From NCBI RefSeq assembly GCF_040939455.1, contig NC_134107.1, positions 16,865,537-16,929,536 on the forward strand: a DNA stretch of 64,000 bases. The letters run 5' to 3'. The notes below the pieces were generated by a model. That model made no database searches. It saw only the letters and a program-made list of their open reading frames with translations, and was not told where the DNA came from. Made by a program: the position numbers and the translations under genes. How positions within the stretch are numbered: the stretch's first letter is position 1; every line of letters starts with the position of its first letter. This stretch comes from Microcebus murinus. Taxonomy: Eukaryota; Chordata; Mammalia; Primates; Cheirogaleidae. Shown here piece after piece: positions 1-32,261 of this stretch.

Positions 1-165
1 TGCAGAGGTTCAGAGATGTGACCAGGGTTTTGTTCTCTTAGTGAGGTCATATAATTGTTCATTATGGCTAGAGCACAGACCATAAGAGGTATACTGGCCA
101 GAGAAGAATAGAAAAATCAGCGATCATGTTAGGTCTGAAGTATCATGCAAAGAAAGTAGGTCTTT

Positions 166-466
166 GGCCAGACATGGTGGCTCACACCTGTAATACTAGG
201 TCTCTGGAAGGCTGAGACAGAAGTATTGGTTGAGGTTAGGACTTTAAGACCAGCCTGACCAAGAGCAACACCCGGTCTCTACTAAAAATAGAAAAAATTA
301 GCTGGGTGTCATGGTGTGCACCTGTAGTTGCAGCTACTCGGGAGGCTGAGGCAGGAGGATCCCTTGAGCCCAAGAGTTTGAGGTTGTTGTGAGCTCAGCT
401 GATGCCATCGCGCTCTACTCAGGGCAACAGTGAGAATCTGTCTCAAAAAAAAAAAAAAAAAAAAAA
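166..466 (+). mobile_element. Alu SINE
   Basis: Dimeric Alu starting GGCCAGACATGGTGGCTCAC with a terminal A-run. Middle linker is the short AAAAATAGAAAAAATTAGC form, an older type. Confidence 0.9.
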
Positions 467-715
467 GAGAAAGTAGATCTTGTTCACAGGACACAGGGAA
501 ACATATTGAACACTTTTAAGCAAGAGGTCATGATCAGATACCTGCTTTAGAAACAATACTCAGGATGCATTAAGAATTACTGGATGGTTATTGAGCCCAG
601 ATAGGAGGCTGTTTTGTAATCCAGAAGAGAGGAGATGGTGGCCTGAACTAAGGCATTGAGAATAGAGAAATAAATAAACTATTGAAAAGAATTTACAAAA
701 CTTCCTGAAGTAGTT

Positions 716-935
716 AAGAAGATAGACTCTATAGCCAGACTCTCCAGGTTCAAATCTTATCCCTTCTAACTTACTATGTAATGTAGGTATGTTACTTAAC
801 TATGTCTCAATTTACTCATCTATAATAATAGTAGCTACTTTCAGGGTTGCAGTGAAGATTAAATGAATTAGTACTGATAAAACCCTAAGATCAATAAGAC
901 ACATAATAAGGACTCAAAAATATTAGCTTTAAAAA
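716..935 (+). repeat. MIR SINE
   Basis: Sense MIR signature: AGCCAGACTCTCCAGGTTCA, then ATGTTACTTAACTATGTCTC and GGATTAAATGA-like end (AAGATTAAATGAATTAGTAC). Confidence 0.75.
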
Positions 936-1404
936 AAACCTGATATTCAATTGGATGTGGTAGGTAAGGGAGAGAAAAATCAAAGATGATTTCATGCTTG
1001 GACAACAAGGTGAATGTGATACCTTATTTTGAAGCACAAAATAGGGGAGGCTTTGGAGGGTAGGGAATGATGTGTTCATTTTCTGGAAAAGTTGCATTGG
1101 AAGTGGTTGTGAGGCATACATGTAGACATGTAGGCTGTGGATGTTTACTGTCTCAGGAAAGATATCTAAGTGGAGGTATGGATCTGGGAGTCAGCAGCAA
1201 GCCTTTGGTAATTGAAACCACAGGAGAGACTCAGTGAGATGGCCTGAGAAGTGCTCATAAAATGAGAAGGTGGCTCAAAACAGACCACTGCCTTTTAGGC
1301 AGTGGCTAGAGCTCAGCAGAGAACTGAACCGATTGTCCACCTCCAAAGCTCATGCTCCTTCTGTTAGACCACAAGCTGCTTCTATAAAATTTTTTGAACT
1401 CTCT

Positions 1405-1760
1405 TGAATCAATAAAACTTATTCAGCAAGTATTTGATTCTCTACTTTGTCAAGCACTGAATATACCTCAGTGAGCAAGACAGACATTGTCTCTATCCTC
1501 AAGAGTTTACGGTCTAGTGAAGGAGAGGGGCAATACAATACAGGAGTGAAGGAGAGGGGCAATTACAATACAGATAGGTGATTGCTATGATAGCTACTGA
1601 GTACTTCTCTGTGCCCAGAAGCACTAACCCAGACTTGTGGTGGGGTGAAGGAAGGCTTTCTTAAGGAAGTGATGTCTAAGCTAGATTATGAGGATAAAGA
1701 AACGAGTTAGGTAGGCAAAGGTAATGGCAGAAGGTTCCAGGCAGGGAGAAGGAACAAATC
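1405..1760 (-). repeat. L2 LINE 3' fragment
   Basis: Antisense L2 landmarks: CAAGTATTTGATTCTCTACT, AAGAGTTTACGGTCTAGTG, GGAAGGCTTTCTTAAGGAAG. Confidence 0.65.
1516..1573. repeat. Tandem duplication, 29-bp unit
   Basis: AGTGAAGGAGAGGGGCAA(T)TACAATACAG occurs twice in direct succession inside the L2 fragment, differing by one T and the last base. Confidence 0.85.
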
Positions 1761-1803
1761 TCTCCTTTTACTTGAAGTTCCATAGAAGGAAAATAAGAAT
1801 GGG

Positions 1804-1985
1804 CAGGGCAGGAGCGCAGTGGCTCACGCCTGTAATCCCAAAACCTTGGGAGGCCAAGGTGGGAGGATCACTTGAGCCTAGGAGTTCGAGGTTACAGTGA
1901 CCTATACACTCCAGCCTGGGCGGCAGAGAGAGATCCTGTCTCTAAAAATAAATAAATATGTAAGTAAATATAAATTTAAAATTAT
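1804..1985 (+). mobile_element. Alu-type monomer (FLAM/FRAM-like)
   Basis: One arm only: starts GCGCAGTGGCTCACGCCTGT and jumps to ACTCCAGCCTGGGCGGCAG with an A-rich tail. Confidence 0.7.
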
Positions 1986-2093
1986 ATAAATAAAAATAAA
2001 TAAGGGGCAGTACATTTGGGTAGTTAATGTCTATGCTTAGCCCATGAACATGCCAGTCTACATGAGATAACAAGTGTTTTGATTTCTCTCCAG

Positions 2094-4156
2094 GTGAAGC
2101 AGTCCCAGCCCACTGCTGCATCCTGTCAGCCTGCAGCCCCTTCTTCACAGAACGCCTGGAACGGGAGAGACCAGCTCAGGGTCGGAAGGTGGTGCTGGAG
2201 CTGGGGGGCCTAAAGATCAGGACACTTAGGAAGCTGGTGGACTTCCTGTATACCTCAGAGATGGAAGTATCTCGAGAGGAAGCCCAGGATGTGCTTTCTG
2301 CTGCCCGTCAGCTCCGTGTATCTGAGCTAGAATCCCTTCAGTTAGAGGGTGGAAAGTTGGTGAAGGCCCCACAGGGCAGAAGATTGAATCGAGAGTGCTT
2401 ACAACCACCAGCTGCTGCACCAATCTCTGCCAGAGTGGTGGTACCAAACCGCCGCCCTCGAACTCCACTGCCTACTACCCAGACTCCCTGTCCTCTTGGG
2501 GCAGTGAGATTGAAGTCCTCAGGAAAGGAGGAGGGGTCCCAGGAGAAAAATAACCGACAGAATGCAGAGAACTTATCTGGTACTCTTCTGCTCAAGAGGA
2601 AGGCCAGAACCTGCCCAACTCCACAAGAAAAAAGCTCTTCAGGCCACAGTCAGGGGCCTAAGGACAATAAGAATGACCCTGCTGTTGGTCCTACAGCACT
2701 TTCCCCACCTAGCTTGTACCCTTCTGTGGATGAGCGACTATTACCCAGAAAGATCAGGCTAAGTCGCTCAAAGCCATCTCCTGATATCTGTGCATCGAAT
2801 CCTTCCAGCATTTTAAGTGGACCCAGCTCAGTGCCTGCAGCCCCTGGCCGGCGTCTTTGGCGACAAAGGAGTATAAATAAAGAAGCACCAGAGGACAAGC
2901 AGAAACCAGGGAGAGCTAGTCCTCTACAAAGCACTCCAAGCCCATGTGGTCTTGGGAAGACAGGTGGGAACAAGAAGCGGAGCCCTGAAGTCAGGGCACC
3001 TAACTCAGACTCTGCAGAAGAGGGGCAGGTTGGGAGAGTGAAACTTCGGAAAATTGTTAACGGGACCTGCTGGGAGGTGGTACAAGAGCCTCCCCTCAAA
3101 AACTCTCAAAATAGCCCCCAGATCCCAGAACCTGGAGGAGACTTAGAAGAGCCTTCAGGGACTCAGTCATCCTCACTTAAAGAGCAGGAAGTGTCATCTG
3201 CTAGAATAGAACTGTGTCAGGACTCCCCTGTGTGCTCCAGGATACAAGACATTCTGCTTTCTGCTAGCCACTCCCCAGACCACCCAGTGGTAAAGTCCGA
3301 GTTTGGGTCCAGTCCAGAGCTGGTAGGGAAGGAACCTGTGTTGGATATCGACTGCAGAGAGCCCTATGCCTTTGATACAGCCCTACTGGGGCAGCCCTGT
3401 GAAGCTGAGGAGTATCGAATCACAAGTGCTGCTGCCACCAGTGAGCTGGAAGAGATCCTGGACTTCATGCTTTGTGGCTCAGACATTGAGCCACCTATAG
3501 GGTCTCTGGAGAGTCCTGAGGCTGAGGGCTGCAGAACCCCTAGTTACCACCTGACAGAAACAGGAAAGAACTGGATTGAAGGGGAAGAATGGTGTTTGCC
3601 AGACCTGGAACTCTGGCCCAGGGAGCTCACAGGATTGGAAAAGGAACCTGTTGATGAGAACAAAGAGCAAATGGAGCCCCTTAGCCCCCTTGTCATGCCC
3701 TCTGAGAACAAAGAGCCAGTTGAGCCCCTTAGCCCTCTTGTCATGCCTTCTGAGATGAGTGAAGGAGAGGTGCTTCCAGTGGGAGGCTCTTGGACTCCAG
3801 ACATTGAAATTACCAGCTCCCAGCCACTGGATGGTCAGGGAGACAAACTTCTCCATGTTGACTCCCTTGACCCTCCCCAAAGGTCTTATGAGGACCTCTC
3901 ACCTCCCGGCTCAAACTGGGTGGAGACTGGGCTAGAAGTGTCCCTAACTATGGATGAGGTATATCCTGCTACAGGGGCAGGCAAGGAGGTATTTAGTAAC
4001 TCTGAGCTACTGGGCCCACTTGCCATCAGCTCTGAAGAGGAAGAGATTGATGTGGTGGACTGGACAACAGAGGGGAAGCTAGTTCCCACTAGTATTCCTT
4101 CTGTATGGCCTGACCCTTCCTCAGAGTCAGAAACAGAGGTAGATATATTAACGTAG
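2094..4156 (+). CDS. BTBD18: BTB/POZ domain-containing protein 18, last coding exon (partial)
   Basis: The exon opens after a clear acceptor (TTTGATTTCTCTCCAG, ending 2093) with two bases completing a Gly codon, then reads EAVPAHCCILSACSPFF and on to a TAG at 4154-4156, 686 complete codons. The first ~60 residues here are the second half of a BTB/POZ fold; the remainder is long, low-complexity, rich in Ser/Pro/Glu, with basic stretches (for example KRKARTCP, RKIRLSRSKPSP) and an acidic end (SSESETEVDILT). The roughly 42 N-terminal residues must be in an exon left of the window; I searched 1-2093 and did not see them. Starting at the internal Met at 2189 would cut the BTB fold and is rejected. 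Known for the family: mouse BTBD18 is a germ-cell nuclear protein needed for transcription elongation at pachytene piRNA loci. Two adjacent 16-residue units (3656-3751) appear to be a duplication absent from human. Confidence 0.96.
3656..3751 (+). repeat. In-frame 48-bp tandem duplication inside BTBD18
   Basis: Positions 3656-3703 and 3704-3751 are near-identical 48-bp units in the coding frame. They encode NKEQMEPLSPLVMPSE and NKEPVEPLSPLVMPSE (each preceded by the Glu codon GAG shared between units). The frame is kept, so the protein gains 16 residues in its disordered acidic region. Confidence 0.9.
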
Positions 4157-4406
4157 TGGAGGGGGTTAGGGGCCCTGGGCAGGTGGGAAGTGTTGGCTAG
4201 CAAAAGGCTTATTGGCAAAGAAGCTAGCACATGCTCTCTCCTCTTAACACAAGAGGCAGGTGTACCCTTGGCTATTTGTAGGTCCCTTCCTCCTCTCCTC
4301 AGGCCTTGGGAATCAGGCAGAAGTTAAGGAGTACCATGGGTAGAAAATTATGAACTTGAACCATCTTATTTCTTTGTAATGTTTTCCAGTTAGTGACAAG
4401 TGAAAC

Positions 4407-4412
4407 AATAAA
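4407..4412 (+). terminator. BTBD18: BTBD18 poly(A) signal AATAAA
   Basis: AATAAA lies about 250 bp after the BTBD18 stop, followed by a TG-rich stretch (CTGTGTGGTC). It is the first canonical signal after the stop codon. Confidence 0.75.
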
Positions 4413-4865
4413 CTGTGTGGTCCCCAATCCTAGTGAGTCATAGGTAATAGCCAAGGCCAGTCCTCTCAGGTCGTGAGACCTCTAGTCACTGCTAATTCAG
4501 GAAAAGCTGAGAACACCTTCTGTGGTGGGGTTCTCTGTAAGAGAAAATGTTCCAGAAGAAGGTATGAAGCAGCGATGGGCAGAACACTAAGTGGGCTGGA
4601 GTGATGAAATGTTGTCAGGTACCTAATGTGTGGTGGGGCTTATTCATTGCCAATATGTAAACTCTAGCTAAAACCTCTACAGGGGCCACGAAGATGTACT
4701 TCCATCATCACTTCCAAGAAGTGAGTTGAAAAAGATAGAGTTGTTTTTTAAAAAAATAAATGATTTACTCCCATAGTTTTCACAGATATTTCACATGCTT
4801 TGCCAGGTCAAATGGCCACCTTGGGCTATAAAAAATACAAGGACCACCAACCACATAAAGCTGGC

Positions 4866-4997
4866 TTTGTCCATCTCTTAACATACACATTTTACTCTAT
4901 TACTCAAATAGTTTATTTCAAGTTTTATTAAAAAGTTTGTCCGTCTCTTAACATATAAATTATTACTCAAATACTTTATTTCAACTTTTATTAAAAA
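4866..4997. repeat. Tandem duplication over the SELENOH poly(A) region
   Basis: Two imperfect copies (4866-4935 and 4936-4997) each read TTTGTCC(A/G)TCTCTTAACATA and end TTTATTTCAA(G/C)TTTTATTAAAAA. Read on the minus strand each copy carries two AATAAA signals, so SELENOH has a doubled set of poly(A) signals. Confidence 0.85.
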
Positions 4998-5153
4998 CAA
5001 GCTAAATCCAGTAACTTTTCCAATGCCTTACTAGAGGATTGCCTCACAACTGAACCATCATTTCTGGAGGGGAAGAAACCATGGCTTCAGGCACATGACT
5101 GAAGTTTGGCCATGTCCCGTCATAAATGCTCCAACATCACCAGGGACAGAAAG
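4955..5153 (-). other. SELENOH: SELENOH 3' UTR exon (non-coding) with SECIS and poly(A) region
   Basis: On the minus strand a strong polypyrimidine tract and acceptor (CCTCTTTATTGCAG, ending at 5154) opens an exon at 5153 that holds the SECIS candidate and runs to AATAAA signals at 4992-4987 and 4980-4975. The 3' UTR is therefore probably spliced, with an intron from shortly after the stop (donor not fixed; GGG|GTGAGG near 5855 is one option) to 5154. The 4955 end is an estimate from signal spacing. Confidence 0.7.
5076..5135 (-). promoter_or_regulatory. SELENOH: SECIS element candidate
   Basis: On the minus strand ATGA (5123-5120) is followed by a 12-nt helix strand CGGGACATGGCC, AAA in the apical loop (5107-5105), then the partner strand with CATGTGCC and TGAA (5089-5086). 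ACATG pairs with CATGT, GC-rich pairs lie below, and the ATGA/TGA faces can form the tandem G.A quartet; a short outer helix (GCAT/ATGG) flanks an internal loop. Spacing from quartet to apical A's is 12 nt, as in eukaryotic SECIS. It lies in the spliced 3' UTR exon, where it must be to recode the TGA. Confidence 0.8.
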
Positions 5154-5850
5154 CTGCAATAAAGAGGGGAAAGGAGGTTAGAGAAAGGATCCAGGCAATC
5201 AAGGATAGAGGAAGACATTCCTGCCCCACGCCCAACTCACAATCACAGGTGCTGAAAGATTGCATCCCTCCCCCAAATCTCACTCAATACACAAGTGCAG
5301 AACAACATGCTAAAGCACTGTATGAAGCAAAGAGAAGGTCAAATCCTTATAACCAGAAGTGACAGTACTGTAGTGAAGTGTTATCCCATGGCACTATTAA
5401 CGGAAACACACTAGGAACAACGTGTAGGGGTAAGCGTACATGAAAGACTGTCAATAAAAGAAAAATCACTAATTTATACAAATATAAAAACACATGCCAA
5501 ATATTTTGTTTCAATAAGTGAATTAAAAATTTAGAACTGGTTCAAAAATTGAGTTATCAGAAAGGCAAATTTTCAAACAAATGCAAAACTGGTCCATACC
5601 CTCAGGGCAACAATCATCTGCATCTCAAAAGGACACGAATTGCACGTCTATAAAGAATTATTTACATTACCACGAATATTTTACAACTTAGCTCAGAGGC
5701 AATTTCAGATGGAGTTGGCAAAGGGCATACAAGATGGGAAATAGTACATGTTTTTAGATACTGTGTGAAATGAGCTGTAACAGCGGTAAGGGCTGCTTTC
5801 CAAGTAGCCAAACCAAGATGGAATCCCCTCCTTTCCTAAACTGCCCCCAC
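5154..5850 (-). other. SELENOH: SELENOH last intron (inferred)
   Basis: Lies between the stop-containing exon and the SECIS exon. A 78-codon open frame on the plus strand (5126-5362) has no recognisable protein similarity and overlaps the SECIS exon; it is treated as chance. No interspersed repeat recognised. Confidence 0.5.
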
Positions 5851-5903
5851 CTCACCCCCACCTCATTTCAAACCTCAGCATGAGGACTTCTGCCCCAAAT
5901 TCC

Positions 5904-6497
5904 CTACAAAAGGTACTTCTTCAACTCTTTCACCACCACTTGAGGCTCAGGAAATTTGAGTTTGCGTGGAGGCCCCTTCTTAATCCCAGTCCAGAGCTCC
6001 GCACCTGGGAAAGCACCGAATAAAGCGAAGTTACTTTGGAACCCACAAGCTCCTCTCCAAAATCAGGTGTCCGCGGTTTCGGAGACCAGCGCTTCCTCTC
6101 TCTAGATCCCATTCTCCTCTCCCCCCAGACCTGGTCCCCACTCACTGCTGCCGTCCGGGCGCTGCAGCGTCACCTCGAAGCTGCCCCTCCGGGGCTTGGC
6201 AGGGTTCACCTTCACTGGAAGCTCCGGGGCCTCCAGGCGCAGCGCCTGGCTCAGGGCCGCGGCGTTGCGCCCATAGACGCGTCAGCTCGTGCTAGAGACG
6301 GGGAGATCAGAGACTGGAGCCCGTGGCCTGCGACGCCACTGTCCCCGCTCCCCTGCGACTCTCCAGGCCCCTCACCAATGCTCAATCACGACGGTCGCCT
6401 CCTCCACTGCCTCCCCACCGTTCTCCAGCTTCTCCCGCTTCTCGGCCGTCGCGACCACCGAGGCCTCCGCCTTCCTCTTCCTCCCGCGGGGAGCCAT
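5904..6497 (-). CDS. SELENOH: Selenoprotein H (selenocysteine-containing, three coding exons)
   Basis: Coding exons on the minus strand: 6497-6376, 6291-6146 and 6004-5904, all with GT-AG borders, giving 122 residues, the human length. The start MAPRGRKRKAEA carries the basic nuclear/nucleolar-type N-terminus of the family. Exon 1 ends in the Cys41 codon; exon 2 continues T-S-TGA-R, making the CxxU redox motif C41-T-S-U44 in a thioredoxin-like fold. The frame is open past that TGA and ends KELKKYLL-TAG, so TGA is read as selenocysteine, not as a stop. Known role: nucleolar DNA-binding oxidoreductase with glutathione peroxidase-like activity that guards against oxidative stress. The start has a good context in a GC-rich promoter region. 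A gene caller that ends at TGA would give only a 43-residue fragment. Confidence 0.97.
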
Positions 6498-6800
6498 GGC
6501 GACTAGAGCCCGGCTGGGAGCAGAGCCGACCTGGGATGTGGGAGAGGGGGAACAGGTGGAGACCTGACCACTGAGCAGGAACTGGGCTGCGGCGGCAACC
6601 TCAGGACCTCAATCTAGAGTCTCCGATCCCAAAGCGGAAACTCCCCAACAAGCGGAAAGCATGGTCCGCAACGCCCACGTGGCCTGGAGGAGGGACCTCC
6701 GGGCACAACCACTCTGCGCGCAGGGAGGAGGAGCGCCGGACCAAACCATCAAGCGGGTGTGCCTCGCTTCAGGCTTTTCTGTACCTACGCTTCGTGCCCT
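6130..6800 (-). promoter_or_regulatory. SELENOH: CpG-rich SELENOH promoter region
   Basis: CpG density rises sharply around the first two coding exons and falls by about 6850. The transcription start is probably within about 100-200 bp above 6497; no TATA box is evident. Confidence 0.6.
6282..6284 (-). other. SELENOH: Selenocysteine TGA codon (residue 44)
   Basis: Read on the minus strand the codons are CAT TGC ACG AGC TGA CGC GTC. TGA falls four residues after the start of the CxxU motif, ten bases into exon 2, and the frame continues with strong conservation on both sides. Confidence 0.95.
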
Positions 6801-7002
6801 CCCCGCAAACCCTACTCCCTGGGATCCACGGACTCGGACTCGTGCCAAACTAAATCCACAACCTAACTCCGTGCAGTCTATAAATTACCCCACTTGCTAA
6901 TCCTGGAGATCAATGCCGGGCATTTGGTGAAACAAAATACGTTGACCTTTGACACTAAGAAAGAAAATGAGCTATTCCTCTGCAGTGGCATGGTTGTTTC
7001 TT

Positions 7003-7735
7003 TTCTTTCTTTTTTTTTGAGATATGGTCTCACTCTGTTGCCTAGGCTAGGGCAGCGGTCTCCAACCTTTTTGGCACCAGGGATCCGTTTCATGCAAGAC
7101 AATTTTCCATGAACTGGGGCTGGGGAGGTGGTTTCCGGATGATTCAGGAACATTATATTTATTGTACAAACCTCTCTTCTAATGATAATCTGTATTTGCA
7201 GCCGTTCCCCAGCGCTAACATCACTGCCTCAGCTCCGCCTCAGATCTTCAGGCATTAGATTCTCACAAGGAGCCCTCAACCCAGATCCCTCATGTGTACA
7301 GTTTAAAAGTAGGGTTCGAGCTCCTATGAGAATAGAACGCCACCACTGAACTCACAGGAGGCAAGCTCAGGAGGTGATGTGAGTGATGGGGAGCAGCTGT
7401 AAATACAGATGAAGCTTCCCTTGCTCACCCACCCATGGTTCACCTCCTGCTGTGCAGCCCAGCTCCTAATAGGCCAAGGATTGGTAATCTGCAGCCTGCC
7501 TGTGGATTGGGGACCACAGGGCTAGAGTGTAGTGGCTTATCATAGCTCACTGGATTCTCTGACTCCTGGACTCAAGCCATGCCCCTGCCTCAGCCTCTCA
7601 AGTAGCTGAGGCTACAGGCCAGTCTGGCACCACCATACCTGTAGTCCCAGGTAATTTTTTTCTTCTCCCTACCTAGCTCAGGTTGGTCTGGAACTCCTGG
7701 TTTCAAGCCATCCTACCTCAGCCTCCCAAAGTGCC
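7003..7735 (-). mobile_element. Alu SINE split by a DNA transposon
   Basis: T-run plus GAGATATGGTCTCACTCTGTTGCC begins an antisense Alu that breaks at 7052 and resumes at 7520 with GGCTAGAGTGTAGTGGC. Its far end stops near CCTCCCAAAGTGC. It is heavily diverged. Confidence 0.8.
7053..7519. mobile_element. hAT-type non-autonomous DNA transposon nested in Alu
   Basis: The 467-bp insert starts CAGCGGTCTCCAACC and ends as the inverse of CTGTGGTCCCCAATCC, so the ends are terminal inverted repeats. It is flanked by 8-bp duplications of the Alu target (GGCTAGGG at 7045-7052, GGCTAGAG at 7520-7527). TIR form and 8-bp target sites are those of hAT elements. The interior (TTTTTGGCACCAGGGA, AGCTCCTATGAGAAT) belongs to a mammal-wide repeat whose name I do not assign with certainty. 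No transposase frame. Confidence 0.85.
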
Positions 7736-7794
7736 TCTGGCTTTATACACAAGAGAAACACACCAAGGCACAATCAAAAGGAAATCCCAGTCTC

Positions 7795-7800
7795 TTTATT
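7795..7800 (-). terminator. TMX2: TMX2 poly(A) signal AATAAA
   Basis: AATAAA on the minus strand about 720 bp past the TMX2 stop, so the 3' UTR runs roughly 8517 to 7775 in a repeat-free stretch. It lies just next to the truncated Alu. Confidence 0.75.
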
Positions 7801-8517
7801 ATGGAAAACCATCAACTGGGTGTGGGGAATAGATAGGAGGGTTAGTAAAACCCCAATTCAGTCCAGGGGCTTTCTCCTCTAGGTGACAACACACAAAGGA
7901 ACATCTCAAGCCTCTATTACCCTTCCTCTGAATCCCCACAAAATAAGGGGATTGTCCAATACTGTCTTCAATGATAAAAACTCTGTGGTTAGAGGTTTCT
8001 CCTTAGGACCAGTGACAAAGTTAGGCTTATACTTTGAATGAAGGCCATAAGCCAAGCAAGAAGAGCCCAAGGAAACAAGGGTCCTTGAAGGAAAATTCTT
8101 AGCATTCTATACCCCAGCATCTTACCTTGGGTTTTTAATCTAGATCTAACTAGGCTGTGCCGGTCCACCAAGAGGACTAATGAAACCACAGAGTGGCAGA
8201 GATGTCTAAGTGGTTGACAGTAGTTAGCACACTGACCCAAGTTTGAAGGGAAACCATTTCCTCCTCCATCATATGAGATCTCTCCCTTCCTCCAGCAAAA
8301 CGGTTGGCTACAGCAGGGCAGGCCTTCCTGTAGGGTGCCTAACAATTCCCTGGATGCCTCTTTAAAATCAGAAGCAGTACCTTGCCCCACCCAGGAACAG
8401 CAAAACAAGGAAAATATAAATAAAAGGCCAAGGCTTCAGGCTTGTGGTTTTAGAAGAAGCAAGGCCTCAAAGGAGCCTGGAATTGATAAGAGAGGAAGCA
8501 CTGACAAGGCAGGGATC

Positions 8518-30472
<21,955 letters not shown>

Positions 30473-32105
30473 CAGCACCACTGGACTCTCTTGGCAGGAT
30501 GGCTTTTCCTGCTGTACTGAACCTGCTGTGAAAAGCTGCCTTCCAGGCTCTTGGACACTGCCTTGGGAGCATCCTACAGTTGGAACAGAGACCGGCTCCT
30601 GCTGTATGCTTTGTTGAGATTAAGACGTTAAGAGAGAGAAGGGCCATGCTTTTGTAAGGCTCAGCCCAGTTGGCTTTTTCATGGACATCTCTTCCTCTCC
30701 CCCAGGAAGATTTTCCTCTCTTTTGTGCAATTTGTCTGATTTAGGACTTGATCTGTTAGGTTTTTTCTTTTAAAAAAAAAAAAATTACATTTATCAAACT
30801 GGCTGAAGTGTCACTGCCCATTAAGAGGTAAGTGCCTTTTAGGGGTTAAGACAGTTTAAGACAAGGCATTGCCAAGATCTGACGGGATTTGGGTCTTACC
30901 TTCATATTATCTCATCAGCAGGCAGGGAAACAACCAAAATGAAATTGGGGAACATGGTCCAAAAGTGAGGCAGAGTTTACTAGTACTTCTCCAGAGCAGA
31001 CAAGTAACACTCTGCCCATAATGCTGAGAACCAAGCACCTGATCTTCAGGCTGTCTGAAGAACTGATTCATTTAGGGCTTAACTGTGTGTTCTAGGTCAG
31101 TTTGGTGTTGAAACAGAATAGCCAACTGAAAAAGCACTCTGAGTCACTAAGTATTTTTCAGCAAGATTGCTTCTTAGGTCAGAAGCCTGTGTTCTTTTGA
31201 AATGAATCTCTGGTAAGCAAAGGTAAATGCTGCTTCTCTTGTCTTCTTAAGAACTTTTTACCTGCTTCATTCCTTAGTTAAGACAATGAAATTATGTGGC
31301 TAGCATGAAAACATTAGAAGCCTACCAGCAACATAGCCAGGTGTGGTGGCATGCACTGGTAGTGCCAGCTACTCAGAAGGCCAAGGCAGGAGGATCACTT
31401 GAGCCCAGGAGTTTGGAAGTTGCAGTGAGCCATGAAAATGCCACTGTACTCTAGCCTGGGAAACAAAGCGGGACCCTGTCTCAAAATAAAATAAGACAGC
31501 AACAAAAAAAGGTAGCCTTAACTATCAAAATGTAAAATCCTTTTAATTTTTACGACTAGGTAAGTGAAAACATCCATGAGAAAACCCAAACTAATGTAAT
31601 CTGACTGAATTTAACACAGAACAGTTAAAAATCTGTTGCTTTGAGCCAAAGGTGTGCCTACGTAAGTGGGTGGAAAACCACTCATTCAACTTGTTTTAAT
31701 CTAGGATTTCAGAACGAGAGTTTGTATACTTAAGTTATGGATGTGAAAATAGAGAGTTTGCTCACTTTCCTGAGATGAGTATCTGAGGATGCCTGTTTAA
31801 AATTAGGACACAGCCTTTTGCTGTTGTCAAATAGAAGACAACATTAGATATGGAATCAAATTGCCATCCATATCCAGTCAACCTCCTTTTAACAGGCTTT
31901 CATACATTAATCACTCAGCATCTCACCTTTGGCTATTTCCAAAATGAGCTTTCCTCTCCAGAACCAAAAATCCTGTTAAGGAACAACTGTGACACAAGCC
32001 CAGAGTTCTCTCAACTTTGAAATGGCAAAAAGCTTTGGTGGTTGCAAAAGACTTTTTGGGGGAATTTAAAAAATCACCCCAATAAAACCAGGACCTGTTT
32101 TAAGT
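30473..32105 (+). other. MED19: MED19 3' UTR (end inferred)
   Basis: The first canonical AATAAA after the stop, outside an Alu tail, is at 32081-32086, so the 3' UTR would be about 1.6 kb and includes an Alu monomer (31332-31500). An earlier non-canonical end, for example near the A-tract at 30770, cannot be excluded. Confidence 0.5.
31332..31500 (+). mobile_element. Alu-type right monomer
   Basis: AGCCAGGTGTGGTGGCATGC to GGGACCCTGTCTCAAAATAA; one arm only, inside the presumed MED19 3' UTR. Confidence 0.75.
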
Positions 32106-32261
32106 GTTTAATTTCACTGTAGTCCTGCCTGAAGATAGGCTGGGACCAGAGAAGCTTATGAGGGTCTCACTGTGATGACCTCCCACCAAAGATCATTCAC
32201 CCTGCCTTAACCAGACAAAAATAACACAAGTCAGGGAGAGCTGGTTAGATCAGGATTTTTT

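Larger units (their letters stand above)
1..2093. other. Intron upstream of the BTBD18 last exon, repeat-rich
   Basis: No coding exon recognised. It contains an Alu (166-466), a MIR (716-935), an antisense L2 (1405-1760) with a small internal duplication, and an Alu monomer (1804-1985), listed separately. The remainder is unassigned AT-rich sequence. Confidence 0.7.

Noticed and set aside
2189..2191. Met codon at 2189 as the BTBD18 start
   Set aside because: The conserved BTB sequence continues upstream in the same frame to a splice acceptor at 2093.
5126..5362. 78-codon plus-strand open frame with protein-like composition
   Set aside because: It overlaps the SELENOH SECIS exon and its intron on the other strand, has no recognisable similarity, and the sequence is better explained by the minus-strand splice acceptor and SECIS.
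5600..5900. SECIS-like motifs nearer to the SELENOH stop (ATGA at 5617-5614 and 5866-5863, minus strand)
   Set aside because: No complementary helix strand at the right distance and no apical A pair; the candidate at 5076-5135 fits much better.
7053..7519. Reading the segment as a host exon or a tRNA-like gene
   Set aside because: Inverted ends and 8-bp target duplications show it is a transposon; no open frame or splice sites support an exon.
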